Made by a program: the position numbers and the translations under genes. Positions 1 through 7,584 of a stretch of 64,000 bases of DNA are shown here, one piece after another. Source of the DNA: Streptomyces violaceoruber (GTDB lineage: Bacteria; Actinomycetota; Actinomycetes; Streptomycetales; Streptomycetaceae); NCBI RefSeq assembly GCF_033406955.1, contig NZ_CP137734.1, forward strand, positions 434,001-498,000. Direction: 5' to 3'. The notes under the pieces are model-generated. The model worked only from the letters and a program-made list of their open reading frames with translations. It searched no databases and had not been told where the DNA came from. Numbering within the stretch: the first letter of the stretch is position 1; every line of letters begins with the position of its first letter.

Positions 1-45
1 CGGCGAAACCGCCCGGTCCCTCCCGCACCCCGCCCCGGAGCCCTC

Positions 46-1218
46 ATGCACGACCCGTCCACCGCGCCGGACGACGGCTTCGGCACGCTGTTCGGCCTGG
101 ACGCCCTCACGCCCGGTCCGCCGCCCGTCGCCGGACCGCGCTTCCGGGACTCCGCGGCCGCCCGCCGGCTGCTGCCGGTGCGGGAGATCCACGCCGAGCC
201 GGCGGCGGCCGCCTCCCCGCGCGGCCGGCAGATCCTCGCCCGGTTCCCGGACGCCCGGGTGGTCGAGGTGGACTCCCACTGGGGCATCCCGGGGCTGCAC
301 GGCAACGAGGGCAACGTCGAGCGCTGGGTGCGCGTGAAGGGCGAGACGCTCGTCCTGGGCGAGCGCAAGACGCTGGCCACCCGGCCCAACGGCCGCTCCG
401 CGGACTGGATCGCGCCGGGCGCCTCCAACGGCTGCGCGATGGCCTGTGCCTACTGCTACGTGCCGCGCCGCAAGGGGTACGCCAACCCCGTCACCGTCTT
501 CACCAACATCGAGCGGATCGTCGCCCACCTCGGCCGGCACATCGCCCGGCAGGGGCCCAAGCGCGAGCCGAACCAGTGCGACACCGAGGCCTGGGTCTAC
601 GACATCGGTGAGAACGGCGACTGCTCGGTGGACGCTCTGATCTGCGACAACACCGCGGACCTGGTGCGCGCCTTCCGGCAGTGGCCGACGGCCAAGGCCT
701 CCTTCGCGACGAAGTTCGTCAATCCCGACCTGCTCGCCCTGGACCCGCGCGGCCGGACCCGGGTCCGCTTCTCCCTGATGCCGCCGGACGACTCCCGGCT
801 GCTGGACGTGCGCACCTCGCCCGTCGCCGAGCGCATCGCCGCGGCCGGCGACTTCCTGGAGGCCGGTTACGAGGTGCACTTCAACCTCTCCCCCGTCGTG
901 CTGCGGCCGGGCTGGGAGGAGGCCTGGGCCCAGTTGCTGCGGCAGCTCGACGACGTCCTGCCCGACCGGGTCAAGCGGCAGGCCGCCGCCGAGGTGATCA
1001 TGCTGACCCACAACCTGGGCCTGCACGAGGTCAACCTGGGCTGGCACCCCCGCGCCGAGGAGGTGCTGTGGCGGCCGGAGGTCCAGCAGGCCAAGCGCTC
1101 GGAGAACGGTGCGCTCAACGTGCGCTACCGGGCGGACGTCAAGGCCGGAGCGGTGGCCCGGCTCCGGGCGCTGGTCGCCGCCCACGCGCCCTGGCTGCGG
1201 ATCCGTTACGCCTTCTGA
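46..1218 (+). CDS. Spore photoproduct lyase family radical SAM protein
   Basis: A 390-aa protein with a radical-SAM cluster motif CxxxCxxC in the stretch NGCAMACAYCYVPRRKGYA (about residues 128-146), followed by a long C-terminal region including DTEAWVYDIGENGDCSVDA. This pattern belongs to the spore photoproduct lyase family, whose characterised members use SAM-derived radicals to reverse 5-thyminyl-5,6-dihydrothymine lesions in spore DNA. The actinobacterial branch has not been shown here to have that substrate, so a DNA-repair role is inferred from family. The ATG at 46 has GGAG just upstream. It appears to be a single-gene unit; the next gene has its own operator-like sequence. Confidence 0.85.
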   Translation: MHDPSTAPDDGFGTLFGLDALTPGPPPVAGPRFRDSAAARRLLPVREIHAEPAAAASPRGRQILARFPDARVVEVDSHWGIPGLHGNEGNVERWVRVKGETLVLGERKTLATRPNGRSADWIAPGASNGCAMACAYCYVPRRKGYANPVTVFTNIERIVAHLGRHIARQGPKREPNQCDTEAWVYDIGENGDCSVDALICDNTADLVRAFRQWPTAKASFATKFVNPDLLALDPRGRTRVRFSLMPPDDSRLLDVRTSPVAERIAAAGDFLEAGYEVHFNLSPVVLRPGWEEAWAQLLRQLDDVLPDRVKRQAAAEVIMLTHNLGLHEVNLGWHPRAEEVLWRPEVQQAKRSENGALNVRYRADVKAGAVARLRALVAAHAPWLRIRYAF

Positions 1219-1233
1219 GCGCGGCCCCCGATA

Positions 1234-1251
1234 TTGTTGCGTGTGCAACAA
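1234..1251. promoter_or_regulatory. Perfect inverted repeat upstream of the PPOX gene
   Basis: TTGTTGC-GTGT-GCAACAA is a perfect 7-bp inverted repeat with a 4-bp spacer, 52 bp before the TTG start at 1304. The geometry fits a dimeric repressor (MarR/TetR size). The regulator is not identifiable from this window. Confidence 0.5.
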
Positions 1252-1303
1252 CCGCCGGAGGCAGCGCTTCCGGCAGTTCCGCGAGCACACTTGGGAGCCG
1301 GCC

Positions 1304-1885
1304 TTGCCGCACACGACCGTCACGACCGGAGACCGGCCGGACGCCGCCACCGCCACCGCCACCGCCACCGAGGAGGGCTGGGTCGAACTCGACTCGCGCG
1401 CGCACCTGCGTGAGCTGCTGGGCGAACCCTGGCCCCTCGTCATCGACAAGGTGCACGACCGGCTCACGGACGACGACCGGGACATCCTGGCCCGCTCCCC
1501 CTTCTGCCTCCTGGCGACCTCCGACGCGGGCGGCAACTGCGACGTGTCGCCGCGCGGCGACGTACCCGGCTTCACCCACGTCCTCGACTCCCGCACCCTC
1601 GCCCTGCCGGACCGGGCGGGCAACCGACGCGGGGACAGCTTCCACAACGTCCTCGACAATCCGCACGCCGGTCTGCTCTACCTGATCCCCGGCGGCAAGG
1701 AGGTGCTCCGGGTCAACGGCCGGGCCCGCATCCTCACCGACGCCCCCTTCTTCGACGCGATGGCGCGCGGCGGACGGCGTCCGGACCTCGCCCTGCTCCT
1801 GGAGATCGACGAGATCTACCTCCACTGCCCGATGTCCCTGAACCGGGCAGGACTGTGGAACTCCGGTTCCGCGCAAGCGAGTTGA
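1304..1885 (+). CDS. PPOX-type FMN-dependent flavoprotein (pyridoxamine 5'-phosphate oxidase family)
   Basis: About 193 aa. The central part (SPFCLLATSDAGGNCDVSPRG, then LPDRAGNRRGDSFHN and a GLLYLIPGG strand) is the split-barrel FMN-binding fold of PPOX-type flavoproteins, close to the MSMEG_1061-like subfamily rather than true PdxH. Such proteins usually reduce or bind FMN/F420-type cofactors; the substrate is unknown. The start is taken at TTG 1304 because GGGAG lies 6 nt upstream. The longer open frame from 1109 overlaps the preceding gene and is not supported. The N-terminus has a short Ala-Thr repeat from (ACC GCC)n. Confidence 0.8.
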   Translation: MPHTTVTTGDRPDAATATATATEEGWVELDSRAHLRELLGEPWPLVIDKVHDRLTDDDRDILARSPFCLLATSDAGGNCDVSPRGDVPGFTHVLDSRTLALPDRAGNRRGDSFHNVLDNPHAGLLYLIPGGKEVLRVNGRARILTDAPFFDAMARGGRRPDLALLLEIDEIYLHCPMSLNRAGLWNSGSAQAS

Positions 1886-1964
1886 GTCCTTCGCCTCGCC
1901 GCCGCGACGGGGGGCGGGGCAGCGCCCGCGCAGCCCCTGTGACCCCCGCCTCTATCAGCACTTT

Positions 1965-1983
1965 TTAGGTTAGGCTAACCTTC
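1965..1983. promoter_or_regulatory. Iron box (DmdR/IdeR/DtxR-type operator)
   Basis: TTAGGTTAGGCTAACCTTC matches the actinobacterial iron-box consensus TTAGGTTAGSCTAACCTAA except at the last two positions. Its core AGGTTAGGCTAACCT is nearly palindromic. It sits 5 bp before the GTG start of the siderophore-transport operon, so Fe2+-loaded DmdR should occlude the promoter or transcription start and shut off uptake when iron is sufficient. Confidence 0.9.
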
Positions 1984-1988
1984 ACTGC

Positions 1989-2867
1989 GTGAGATCAGGT
2001 GAAGACGCAGCCGGTACCCCGCGCCTGCGCGGACACGAGCTTTCGGCCACGGGCGTGACCGTCGCGTACGACGGAGTCGATGTCGTGCACGACGCGGGGG
2101 TCAGGCTCAGGCCCGGCGAAGTGACCGTCCTGGTGGGCCCGAACGGCAGTGGGAAGTCGACGCTGCTGCGGACCGTCGCCCGGCTGCAGCGGGCCCGCAG
2201 TGCCACGCTCAGCCTGGACGGCGCCACCGACGGGCTGGCGCTGACGTCCCGTGAGTTCTCGCGGTACGTCGCCCTGCTGACGCAGGGCCGTCCGACGCCC
2301 GGCGGGCTGACCGTGCGGGACGTCGTCGAGTTCGGCCGCTACCCGTACCGGGGCCGCTGGGGACGGCCCGATCCGGACGGCCCCGCCGCCGTCGAGCGGG
2401 CGCTCGCGCTCACCGGCGTCGACGGCCTCGCCGACCGCGGCGCGGACCACCTCTCCGGCGGGCAGTTGCAGCGGGTGTGGCTCGCGAGCTGTCTCGCCCA
2501 GGAGACCGGCGTACTGCTCCTGGACGAACCCACGACCTACCTGGACCTGCGCTACCAGGTCGAACTCCTCGACCTGATCCGCGATCTGGCGGACGACCAC
2601 GGCATCGCCGTCGGTGTCGTCCTGCACGACCTCGACCAGGCGGCGGCCGTCGCCGACCGGATCACGCTCCTCGAAGCGGGCCGGATCGTCGCCGACGGCC
2701 CGCCCGAGGACGTGCTGACGCCGGAGCGGCTCACCGCCGTCTACGGCATCCGGATCGACGTCGACACCGACCCCCTGACCGGCCGGCTGCGCACCCGCCC
2801 GATCGGCCGCCACCACATACGCACCCCCCGCACACGAACTCCCGAAAGGCTCGGCACCACCTCATGA
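1989..2867 (+). CDS. Iron-siderophore ABC transporter, ATP-binding protein
   Basis: 292-aa ATPase of the FecE/FepC type that energises ferric-siderophore import. Walker A is GPNGSGKST (residues 50-58), the signature LSGGQ is at 155-159, Walker B VLLLDE is at 175-180 and the switch His is in VLHDLDQ. It is the first gene of a three-gene operon with a binding protein and a fused permease, and the stop overlaps the next start (ATGA). The GTG start lies 6 nt after the iron box with no room for a Shine-Dalgarno sequence, which suggests a leaderless or near-leaderless transcript. An internal start is less likely because the N-terminal strand begins soon after. Confidence 0.92.
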   Translation: MRSGEDAAGTPRLRGHELSATGVTVAYDGVDVVHDAGVRLRPGEVTVLVGPNGSGKSTLLRTVARLQRARSATLSLDGATDGLALTSREFSRYVALLTQGRPTPGGLTVRDVVEFGRYPYRGRWGRPDPDGPAAVERALALTGVDGLADRGADHLSGGQLQRVWLASCLAQETGVLLLDEPTTYLDLRYQVELLDLIRDLADDHGIAVGVVLHDLDQAAAVADRITLLEAGRIVADGPPEDVLTPERLTAVYGIRIDVDTDPLTGRLRTRPIGRHHIRTPRTRTPERLGTTS

Positions 2868-3847
2868 GACGCCTCCTGCTCACCGCGGCCGCCACCACCG
2901 CCGCGGCGCTCACCCTGGCCGCCTGCGGCACCACCGAACCCGCCGCCGACAAGGCGGAGAAGAAGGCCTCCGAGGCGATCACGCTCAAGGACGGCAAGGG
3001 CACCGAGGTGAAGCTCGACGGGCCGGCCACCAAGGTCGTCGCCACCGAGTGGAACGTCGTCGAGAGCCTCGTCTCGCTCGGGGTGGACCCGGTCGGCGTC
3101 GCGGACGTCAAGGGCTACAAGACCTGGGACAGCGCCGTTCCGCTCAAGAACGAGCCCAAGGACATCGGCACCCGCGGCGAGCCGAGCATGGACACCGTCG
3201 CCTCCCTCGCCCCGGACCTCATCGTCGCCACCACGGACCTCGCCCCGGCCGCCGTGAAGCAGCTGCGCGAGGTCGCGCCGGTGATCGAGGTGAAGTCCGC
3301 CGACGGCACCGGCCAGATCGACCGGATGCTGGAGAACGTCGACCTCATCGCCGAGGCCACCGGCACCACGGACCGGGCGAAGTCGCTGCGCGAGGGCTTC
3401 GAGACCAAGGTCGCCGAGGGCAAGAAGGCCCTGGCCGACGCCGGGATGGCCGGCAAGGACATCGCCTTCGCGGACGGCTACGTCGCCTCCAACCAGGTCT
3501 CGATCCGCCCCTACACCGCGACCTCGCTCATCGGCGAGGTCAACGAGGCCGTCGGTCTGAAGAACGCCTGGACGGTGAAGGGCGACGAGGCCTACGGTCT
3601 CGGCGCCACCGACGTCGAGGGCCTGACCAAGCTCCCCGAGGACACCCAGTTCGCCTACATCGGCAACGACGACGACCCCAGCGCCACTCCCTTCACCGGT
3701 GAGCTGGCCAAGAACCCGGTGTGGAAGTCCCTGCCGTTCGTGAAGGCCGGGGACGTGCACCGCCTCGACGACGGCATCTGGATGTTCGGCGGTCCCGGGT
3801 CGATGGAGGCGTACATCGACGCCGTCGTCGGCGCGCTGACGAAGTAG
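2864..3847 (+). CDS. Iron-siderophore substrate-binding lipoprotein
   Basis: 327-aa class III (FhuD/FepB-type) solute-binding protein. Signal peptide MRRLLLTAAATTAAALTLAAC ends in a lipobox (LAAC), so the mature protein is lipid-anchored on the outer face of the membrane. The two-lobe fold is indicated by VVATEWNVVESLVSLGVDPVGVAD and the PDLIVATTD motif, with the long helix connecting the lobes. The ATG at 2864 overlaps the ATPase stop by 4 bp and has GAAAGG upstream, so the open frame continuing back to 2477 is spurious. It would deliver ferric siderophore to the permease encoded 7 bp downstream. The actual siderophore cannot be told from sequence. Confidence 0.92.
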   Translation: MRRLLLTAAATTAAALTLAACGTTEPAADKAEKKASEAITLKDGKGTEVKLDGPATKVVATEWNVVESLVSLGVDPVGVADVKGYKTWDSAVPLKNEPKDIGTRGEPSMDTVASLAPDLIVATTDLAPAAVKQLREVAPVIEVKSADGTGQIDRMLENVDLIAEATGTTDRAKSLREGFETKVAEGKKALADAGMAGKDIAFADGYVASNQVSIRPYTATSLIGEVNEAVGLKNAWTVKGDEAYGLGATDVEGLTKLPEDTQFAYIGNDDDPSATPFTGELAKNPVWKSLPFVKAGDVHRLDDGIWMFGGPGSMEAYIDAVVGALTK

Positions 3848-3854
3848 CGGGGCC

Positions 3855-5939
3855 ATGGCCGTCACCACGACCGAACCCGCCACCGAGCCCACCGCGGCCC
3901 GTCCGTCGACGGTCCCGTCGTCCCGGTCGGGCGCGGCCGCGGTGACGGCCGGAATCGTCCTGCTGGTCGCCGTCCTCGCCGTCGTCGACATCACCCAGGG
4001 CACCGCCGCCGTCGGACCCTCCGAGGTCTTCAAGGCCCTGACCAGGCGGGCGGACCCCGACGACGCGTCCGTCGTCGTCGCCTCCCGGCTGCCCCGGATG
4101 ACCGCGGGGCTCCTGGTCGGCGCCGTGCTCGGCATGGCCGGCGCGGTGCTCCAGGCGGTCAGCCGCAACGTGCTGGCCTCGCCCGACACCCTCGCGGTGA
4201 ACGCGGGTTCCTATCTGGCGCTCGGGCTGGCCGGCGCCACCGGCGTCTCGCTGCCGATGCTCGCCTCGTCCGGCATCGCCTTCGTGGGCGGCCTGGCGGC
4301 GGCGGCCGTCGTGCTCGGACTGTCCGGCCTCGGCACGGGCACCGTCCGGCTGGTGCTGGCCGGCACCGCGCTGATGCTGGGTCTGCACTCCATGACGCAG
4401 GCACTTCTGCTGCTCTTCCCGGAGCAGACGAAGGGCCTGTACGAGTGGAACCAGGGCAGCATCGCCCAGAACGGCTTCGACGGCGTCCTGCAGATGCTGC
4501 CGATCGCCCTGGCCGGCGTGGCCGGCCTGCTGCTGACGGCCCGCCGGGTGGACGCGCTGGCCCTCGGCGACGACGCGGCGCGCGGTCTCGGCGTCCCGGT
4601 GCGGGCGACCCGTCTCACGGTCGTCGTGCTCGCGGCGCTGCTCTCCGCCGCCGCGGTCACGCTCGCCGGACCGATCGGCTTCGTCGGCCTGTGCGCACCC
4701 GCCCTGGTGCGCCCGCTCGCCCGCCGCTTCCGCGGCTTCAGCCGCTCCCGTACGGCCATGCCCGCGGCGGCGCTCACCGGCGCGGCCCTGGTGCTCGGTT
4801 CGGACGTGCTGCTGCGGGCGTTGATCGCGGACGACCGCTCGGTGGCCGTGCCCACGGGCGTCGTCACGAGCCTGGTCGGCGCCGTGTTCCTGGTCACCAT
4901 GGCGCTGCGCGTGCGGGACACCGCCGGGGCCGGGGCGCCGGACCGGCTGCGGATCCCGGGCCGGGCGGTGTTCCTGGCCACGGTCGCCGTCCTGGTCGTG
5001 GTCCTGGTCGGGCTCGTGATCGCCGCCGTGCTGGTGGGCGACACCAAGCTGCTGCTCGGCGACGTCGCCAACTGGGCCCAGGGCCGGGCCGGCCGGACCG
5101 TCTCCTTCGTGCTGGACACCCGGGTGCCGCGGGTGCTCGCCGCGCTGGGCGCGGGCGCGGCGCTCGCGCTGGCCGGCACGCTCGTGCAGGCCGTCACCCG
5201 CAACCCGCTCGCCGAACCGAACGTCCTCGGGGTGACCGGCGGCGGCGCCCTGGGTGCGGTGATCCTGGTGACCACCGTGCCGGCCGCCGGAACGTGGGGC
5301 GTGGCGGGAGCCGCGTTCGCGGGGTCCGCGGTCAGCGCCGTCCTCGTCTTCGGGCTCGCCGCGCGGGGCGGCTTCCGGCAGAACCGGCTGGTCCTCGTCG
5401 GCATCGGCGTGGCCTCCGGGACGGCGGCGCTGATCAGCCTGCTGATCGTGCTCACCGACCCGTTCAACGCCAACAAGGCGCTGACCTGGCTGTCGGGTTC
5501 GACCTACGGGCGGACCATGCCGGACGTGGTGCCGGTCGCGCTGGCGCTGCTGGTCGGCATCGGTGTCGCGGTCGCCCGGCGCACCGAGCTGGACCTGATC
5601 TCGCTGGACGAGGACACGCCGCGGCTGCTCGGCCTGCGGCTGGCACCCGGGCGCCTCGGCTTCCTGGTGCTGAGCGTCGTCCTCAGCGCGACCGCGGTGG
5701 CCTGCGCGGGCACCATCGGGTTCGTCGGGCTGGTGGCGCCGCACGCGGCCCGCGCCCTGGTGGGCCGTCGGCACGTGCGGGTGGTGCCGGTCGCGATCCT
5801 CCTCGGCGCCACGCTGGTCTGCGCCGCCGACCTCCTCGGCCGCACGGTCATCGCCCCGGCCCAGCTCGGCGCCGGGCTCATGACAGCGGTGATCGGGACG
5901 CCGTACTTCCTGTACCTGCTGGTACGGAGCCGTCGCTAG
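3855..5939 (+). CDS. Iron-siderophore ABC transporter permease, fused double FecCD (FhuB-like)
   Basis: 694 aa, twice the usual FecCD length. Two homologous halves are visible: the first about residues 30-345 and the second about 370-690. Each carries the RLPRM/RVPRVLAA entry motif, a conserved region around QAVSRN or QAVTRNPLAEPNVLG, and a C-terminal GFVGL(C/V)AP segment that contacts the ATPase. Each half should have 9-10 membrane helices, so one chain supplies the whole transmembrane domain, as in E. coli FhuB. Third gene of the iron-box operon. Confidence 0.92.
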   Translation: MAVTTTEPATEPTAARPSTVPSSRSGAAAVTAGIVLLVAVLAVVDITQGTAAVGPSEVFKALTRRADPDDASVVVASRLPRMTAGLLVGAVLGMAGAVLQAVSRNVLASPDTLAVNAGSYLALGLAGATGVSLPMLASSGIAFVGGLAAAAVVLGLSGLGTGTVRLVLAGTALMLGLHSMTQALLLLFPEQTKGLYEWNQGSIAQNGFDGVLQMLPIALAGVAGLLLTARRVDALALGDDAARGLGVPVRATRLTVVVLAALLSAAAVTLAGPIGFVGLCAPALVRPLARRFRGFSRSRTAMPAAALTGAALVLGSDVLLRALIADDRSVAVPTGVVTSLVGAVFLVTMALRVRDTAGAGAPDRLRIPGRAVFLATVAVLVVVLVGLVIAAVLVGDTKLLLGDVANWAQGRAGRTVSFVLDTRVPRVLAALGAGAALALAGTLVQAVTRNPLAEPNVLGVTGGGALGAVILVTTVPAAGTWGVAGAAFAGSAVSAVLVFGLAARGGFRQNRLVLVGIGVASGTAALISLLIVLTDPFNANKALTWLSGSTYGRTMPDVVPVALALLVGIGVAVARRTELDLISLDEDTPRLLGLRLAPGRLGFLVLSVVLSATAVACAGTIGFVGLVAPHAARALVGRRHVRVVPVAILLGATLVCAADLLGRTVIAPAQLGAGLMTAVIGTPYFLYLLVRSRR

Positions 5940-5955
5940 GTACGGCGGGGGAAGT

Positions 5956-5999
5956 GCCGGGCCGCGACCGGTCCGTCGGGCATCCGGCCCGGCTCTTGT
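5956..5999 (+). terminator. Probable terminator after the siderophore operon
   Basis: GCCGGGCC (5956-5963) pairs with GGCCCGGC (5986-5993), followed by TCTTGTT. It lies 16 bp after the permease stop. The loop is long (22 nt), so strength is uncertain. Confidence 0.5.
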
Positions 6000-6015
6000 T
6001 AGACGCGACGTCAAG

Positions 6016-6080
6016 TTACTGAACCGTAATGAGTCAGGTGCTACCCGTGGTAACCCCTGTCCGGTTACGGTCCCGTAACC
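6016..6080. promoter_or_regulatory. Two TTAC-N6-GTAA palindromes upstream of the lipase gene
   Basis: TTACTGAACCGTAA (6016-6029) and TTACGGTCCCGTAA (6065-6078, itself inside the perfect repeat GGTTACGG-TC-CCGTAACC, 6063-6080) lie 49 bp apart, nearly in phase on the helix. A weaker TACC-CGT-GGTA repeat lies between them. The arrangement suggests cooperative binding of a dimeric regulator, probably TetR-like. No regulator gene is adjacent. Confidence 0.55.
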
Positions 6081-6160
6081 CCCCAGGAGCAGCGCGACCA
6101 CGGCCCCGGCCCCACGGGACCGCGGACGACCGGATCCGGCCCTTCCCCAGGAGGTTCGCC

Positions 6161-7498
6161 ATGCCCCCACGTCCCCGCATGCTCGCCGCGGCGATCACCG
6201 CCGCGCTCGCCCTCGGTGCCCAGGCCGTCCCGGCCGCGGCGGCCGACGGCCCGGCCGGCGACTCGACGGCCACGACGTCCCGCGGCGTCGAGATCCCCGC
6301 CTTCTACACCCCGCCGTCCGAACTCCCCGCGGCCGACGGCACCCTGATCCGCCATGAACCGCTCCCCCTGGCGCTGAGCCTGCCGGGCATCGACGGCCCC
6401 CTCCCCGGCCGGGCCACCCGGCTGATGTACAAGTCCACCGACGCGAACGGCGAAGCCGTCGCCGTGACCGGCGCCTACGTCGAACCGGCCGCGAAGTGGC
6501 GCGGCGACGGGCCCCGCCCCCTGGTCGCCGTCGCGCCCGGCACCATGGGGCAGGGCGACCAGTGCGCCGCCTCGATGGCCCTGGAGCACCCGTTGCAGCT
6601 CAACGGCCAGACGGTCTCGGTCGGTTACGAGGACCTGTCGGTCTACCGGCTGCTGCTGCGCGGCGTCGCCGTCGTCGTCACCGACTACGTCGGCCTCGGC
6701 ACCACCGACCGGCTGCACACCTACGTCAACCGCGTCGACGGGGCCCACGCCGTGCTGGACGCCGTACGCGCCGCACGCTCGCTCGACTCGGCGTCGGTCA
6801 CCTCGGACTCCCGGGTGGGTCTGTTCGGGTACAGCCAGGGCGGCGGTGCCACGGCGGCAGCGGCCGAGCTCCAGCCCTCCTACGCCCCGGACGTCCAGCT
6901 GGCGGGCACCTACGCCGGGGCCCCGCCCGCCGACCTCACCGAGGTGACGAAGGCGATCGACGGCAGCGACCTGGCGGGCGCCCTGGGCTGGTCGCTCAAC
7001 GGCTTCCTGCAGACCGAGCCCGCCCTGCGGCCCATCGCCGACCGGTACATCAACGAGGCGGGGCAGGAGGCGCTGAAGGACCTGTCGACCATGTGCGTGG
7101 GCGACGCGCTCTTCGGGTACGGCGGCGACAGCAGCACGGACTGGACGAGGACCGGCCAGTCCATCAGCGACGTCATCCGCGCCGAACCCGCGCTGCAGAG
7201 CTTCCTCGCCGAGCAGCGCATCGGCTCGACCGCGCCCGGCAGTCCGGTGCGCGTGGCCACGGGCGTCAGCGACGACCTGGTCCCCCACGGCCAGGCCCGC
7301 CGACTGGCCGTCGACTGGTGCGGCAAGGGCGGGAAGGTGACCTACGTGCCGGTGCTGATCCCGGGCGTGGGCAGCGGCCTGCTCAACCACTTCGCCCCGT
7401 TGCTCGCCGACCAGGGCAACGCCATCGCCTGGCTCACCGACCGGCTCTCCGGCGAGCCCGCCGGCTCCAACTGCTGGAGCATGCCGGTACAGCCCTGA
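6161..7498 (+). CDS. Secreted triacylglycerol lipase (LIP family alpha/beta hydrolase)
   Basis: 445 aa with a Sec signal peptide (MPPRPRMLAAAITAALALGAQAVPAAAA). The nucleophile elbow GYSQGG lies near residue 225 and the segment PRPLVAVAPGTMGQGDQCA forms the oxyanion side. These features match secretory lipases of the LIP family (fungal and actinobacterial), expected to hydrolyse long-chain triacylglycerols or esters outside the cell. An Asp in VSDDLVPHGQARRLA and a His in LNHFAPLLA are plausible triad partners. The start is ATG 6161, with AGGAGG 6 nt upstream. The two palindromes at 6016-6080 suggest regulated expression. Confidence 0.85.
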   Translation: MPPRPRMLAAAITAALALGAQAVPAAAADGPAGDSTATTSRGVEIPAFYTPPSELPAADGTLIRHEPLPLALSLPGIDGPLPGRATRLMYKSTDANGEAVAVTGAYVEPAAKWRGDGPRPLVAVAPGTMGQGDQCAASMALEHPLQLNGQTVSVGYEDLSVYRLLLRGVAVVVTDYVGLGTTDRLHTYVNRVDGAHAVLDAVRAARSLDSASVTSDSRVGLFGYSQGGGATAAAAELQPSYAPDVQLAGTYAGAPPADLTEVTKAIDGSDLAGALGWSLNGFLQTEPALRPIADRYINEAGQEALKDLSTMCVGDALFGYGGDSSTDWTRTGQSISDVIRAEPALQSFLAEQRIGSTAPGSPVRVATGVSDDLVPHGQARRLAVDWCGKGGKVTYVPVLIPGVGSGLLNHFAPLLADQGNAIAWLTDRLSGEPAGSNCWSMPVQP

Positions 7499-7584
7499 GC
7501 CCTGTCCCCGGCATGCGCCGACCCCGGGTTCCTGCACAGAATTCGCTCAGGCGAACCGTGGCGGAGCGACGGAGAGGCGACGGC

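Noticed and set aside
2477..2863. N-terminal extension of the binding protein
   Set aside because: It overlaps the ATPase gene and precedes a complete signal peptide with lipobox starting at 2864.
3693..6170. 825-aa minus-strand open frame across the permease
   Set aside because: It is antisense to a well-supported FecCD permease and has Arg/Gly/His-rich random composition; GC-rich DNA leaves this frame open by chance.
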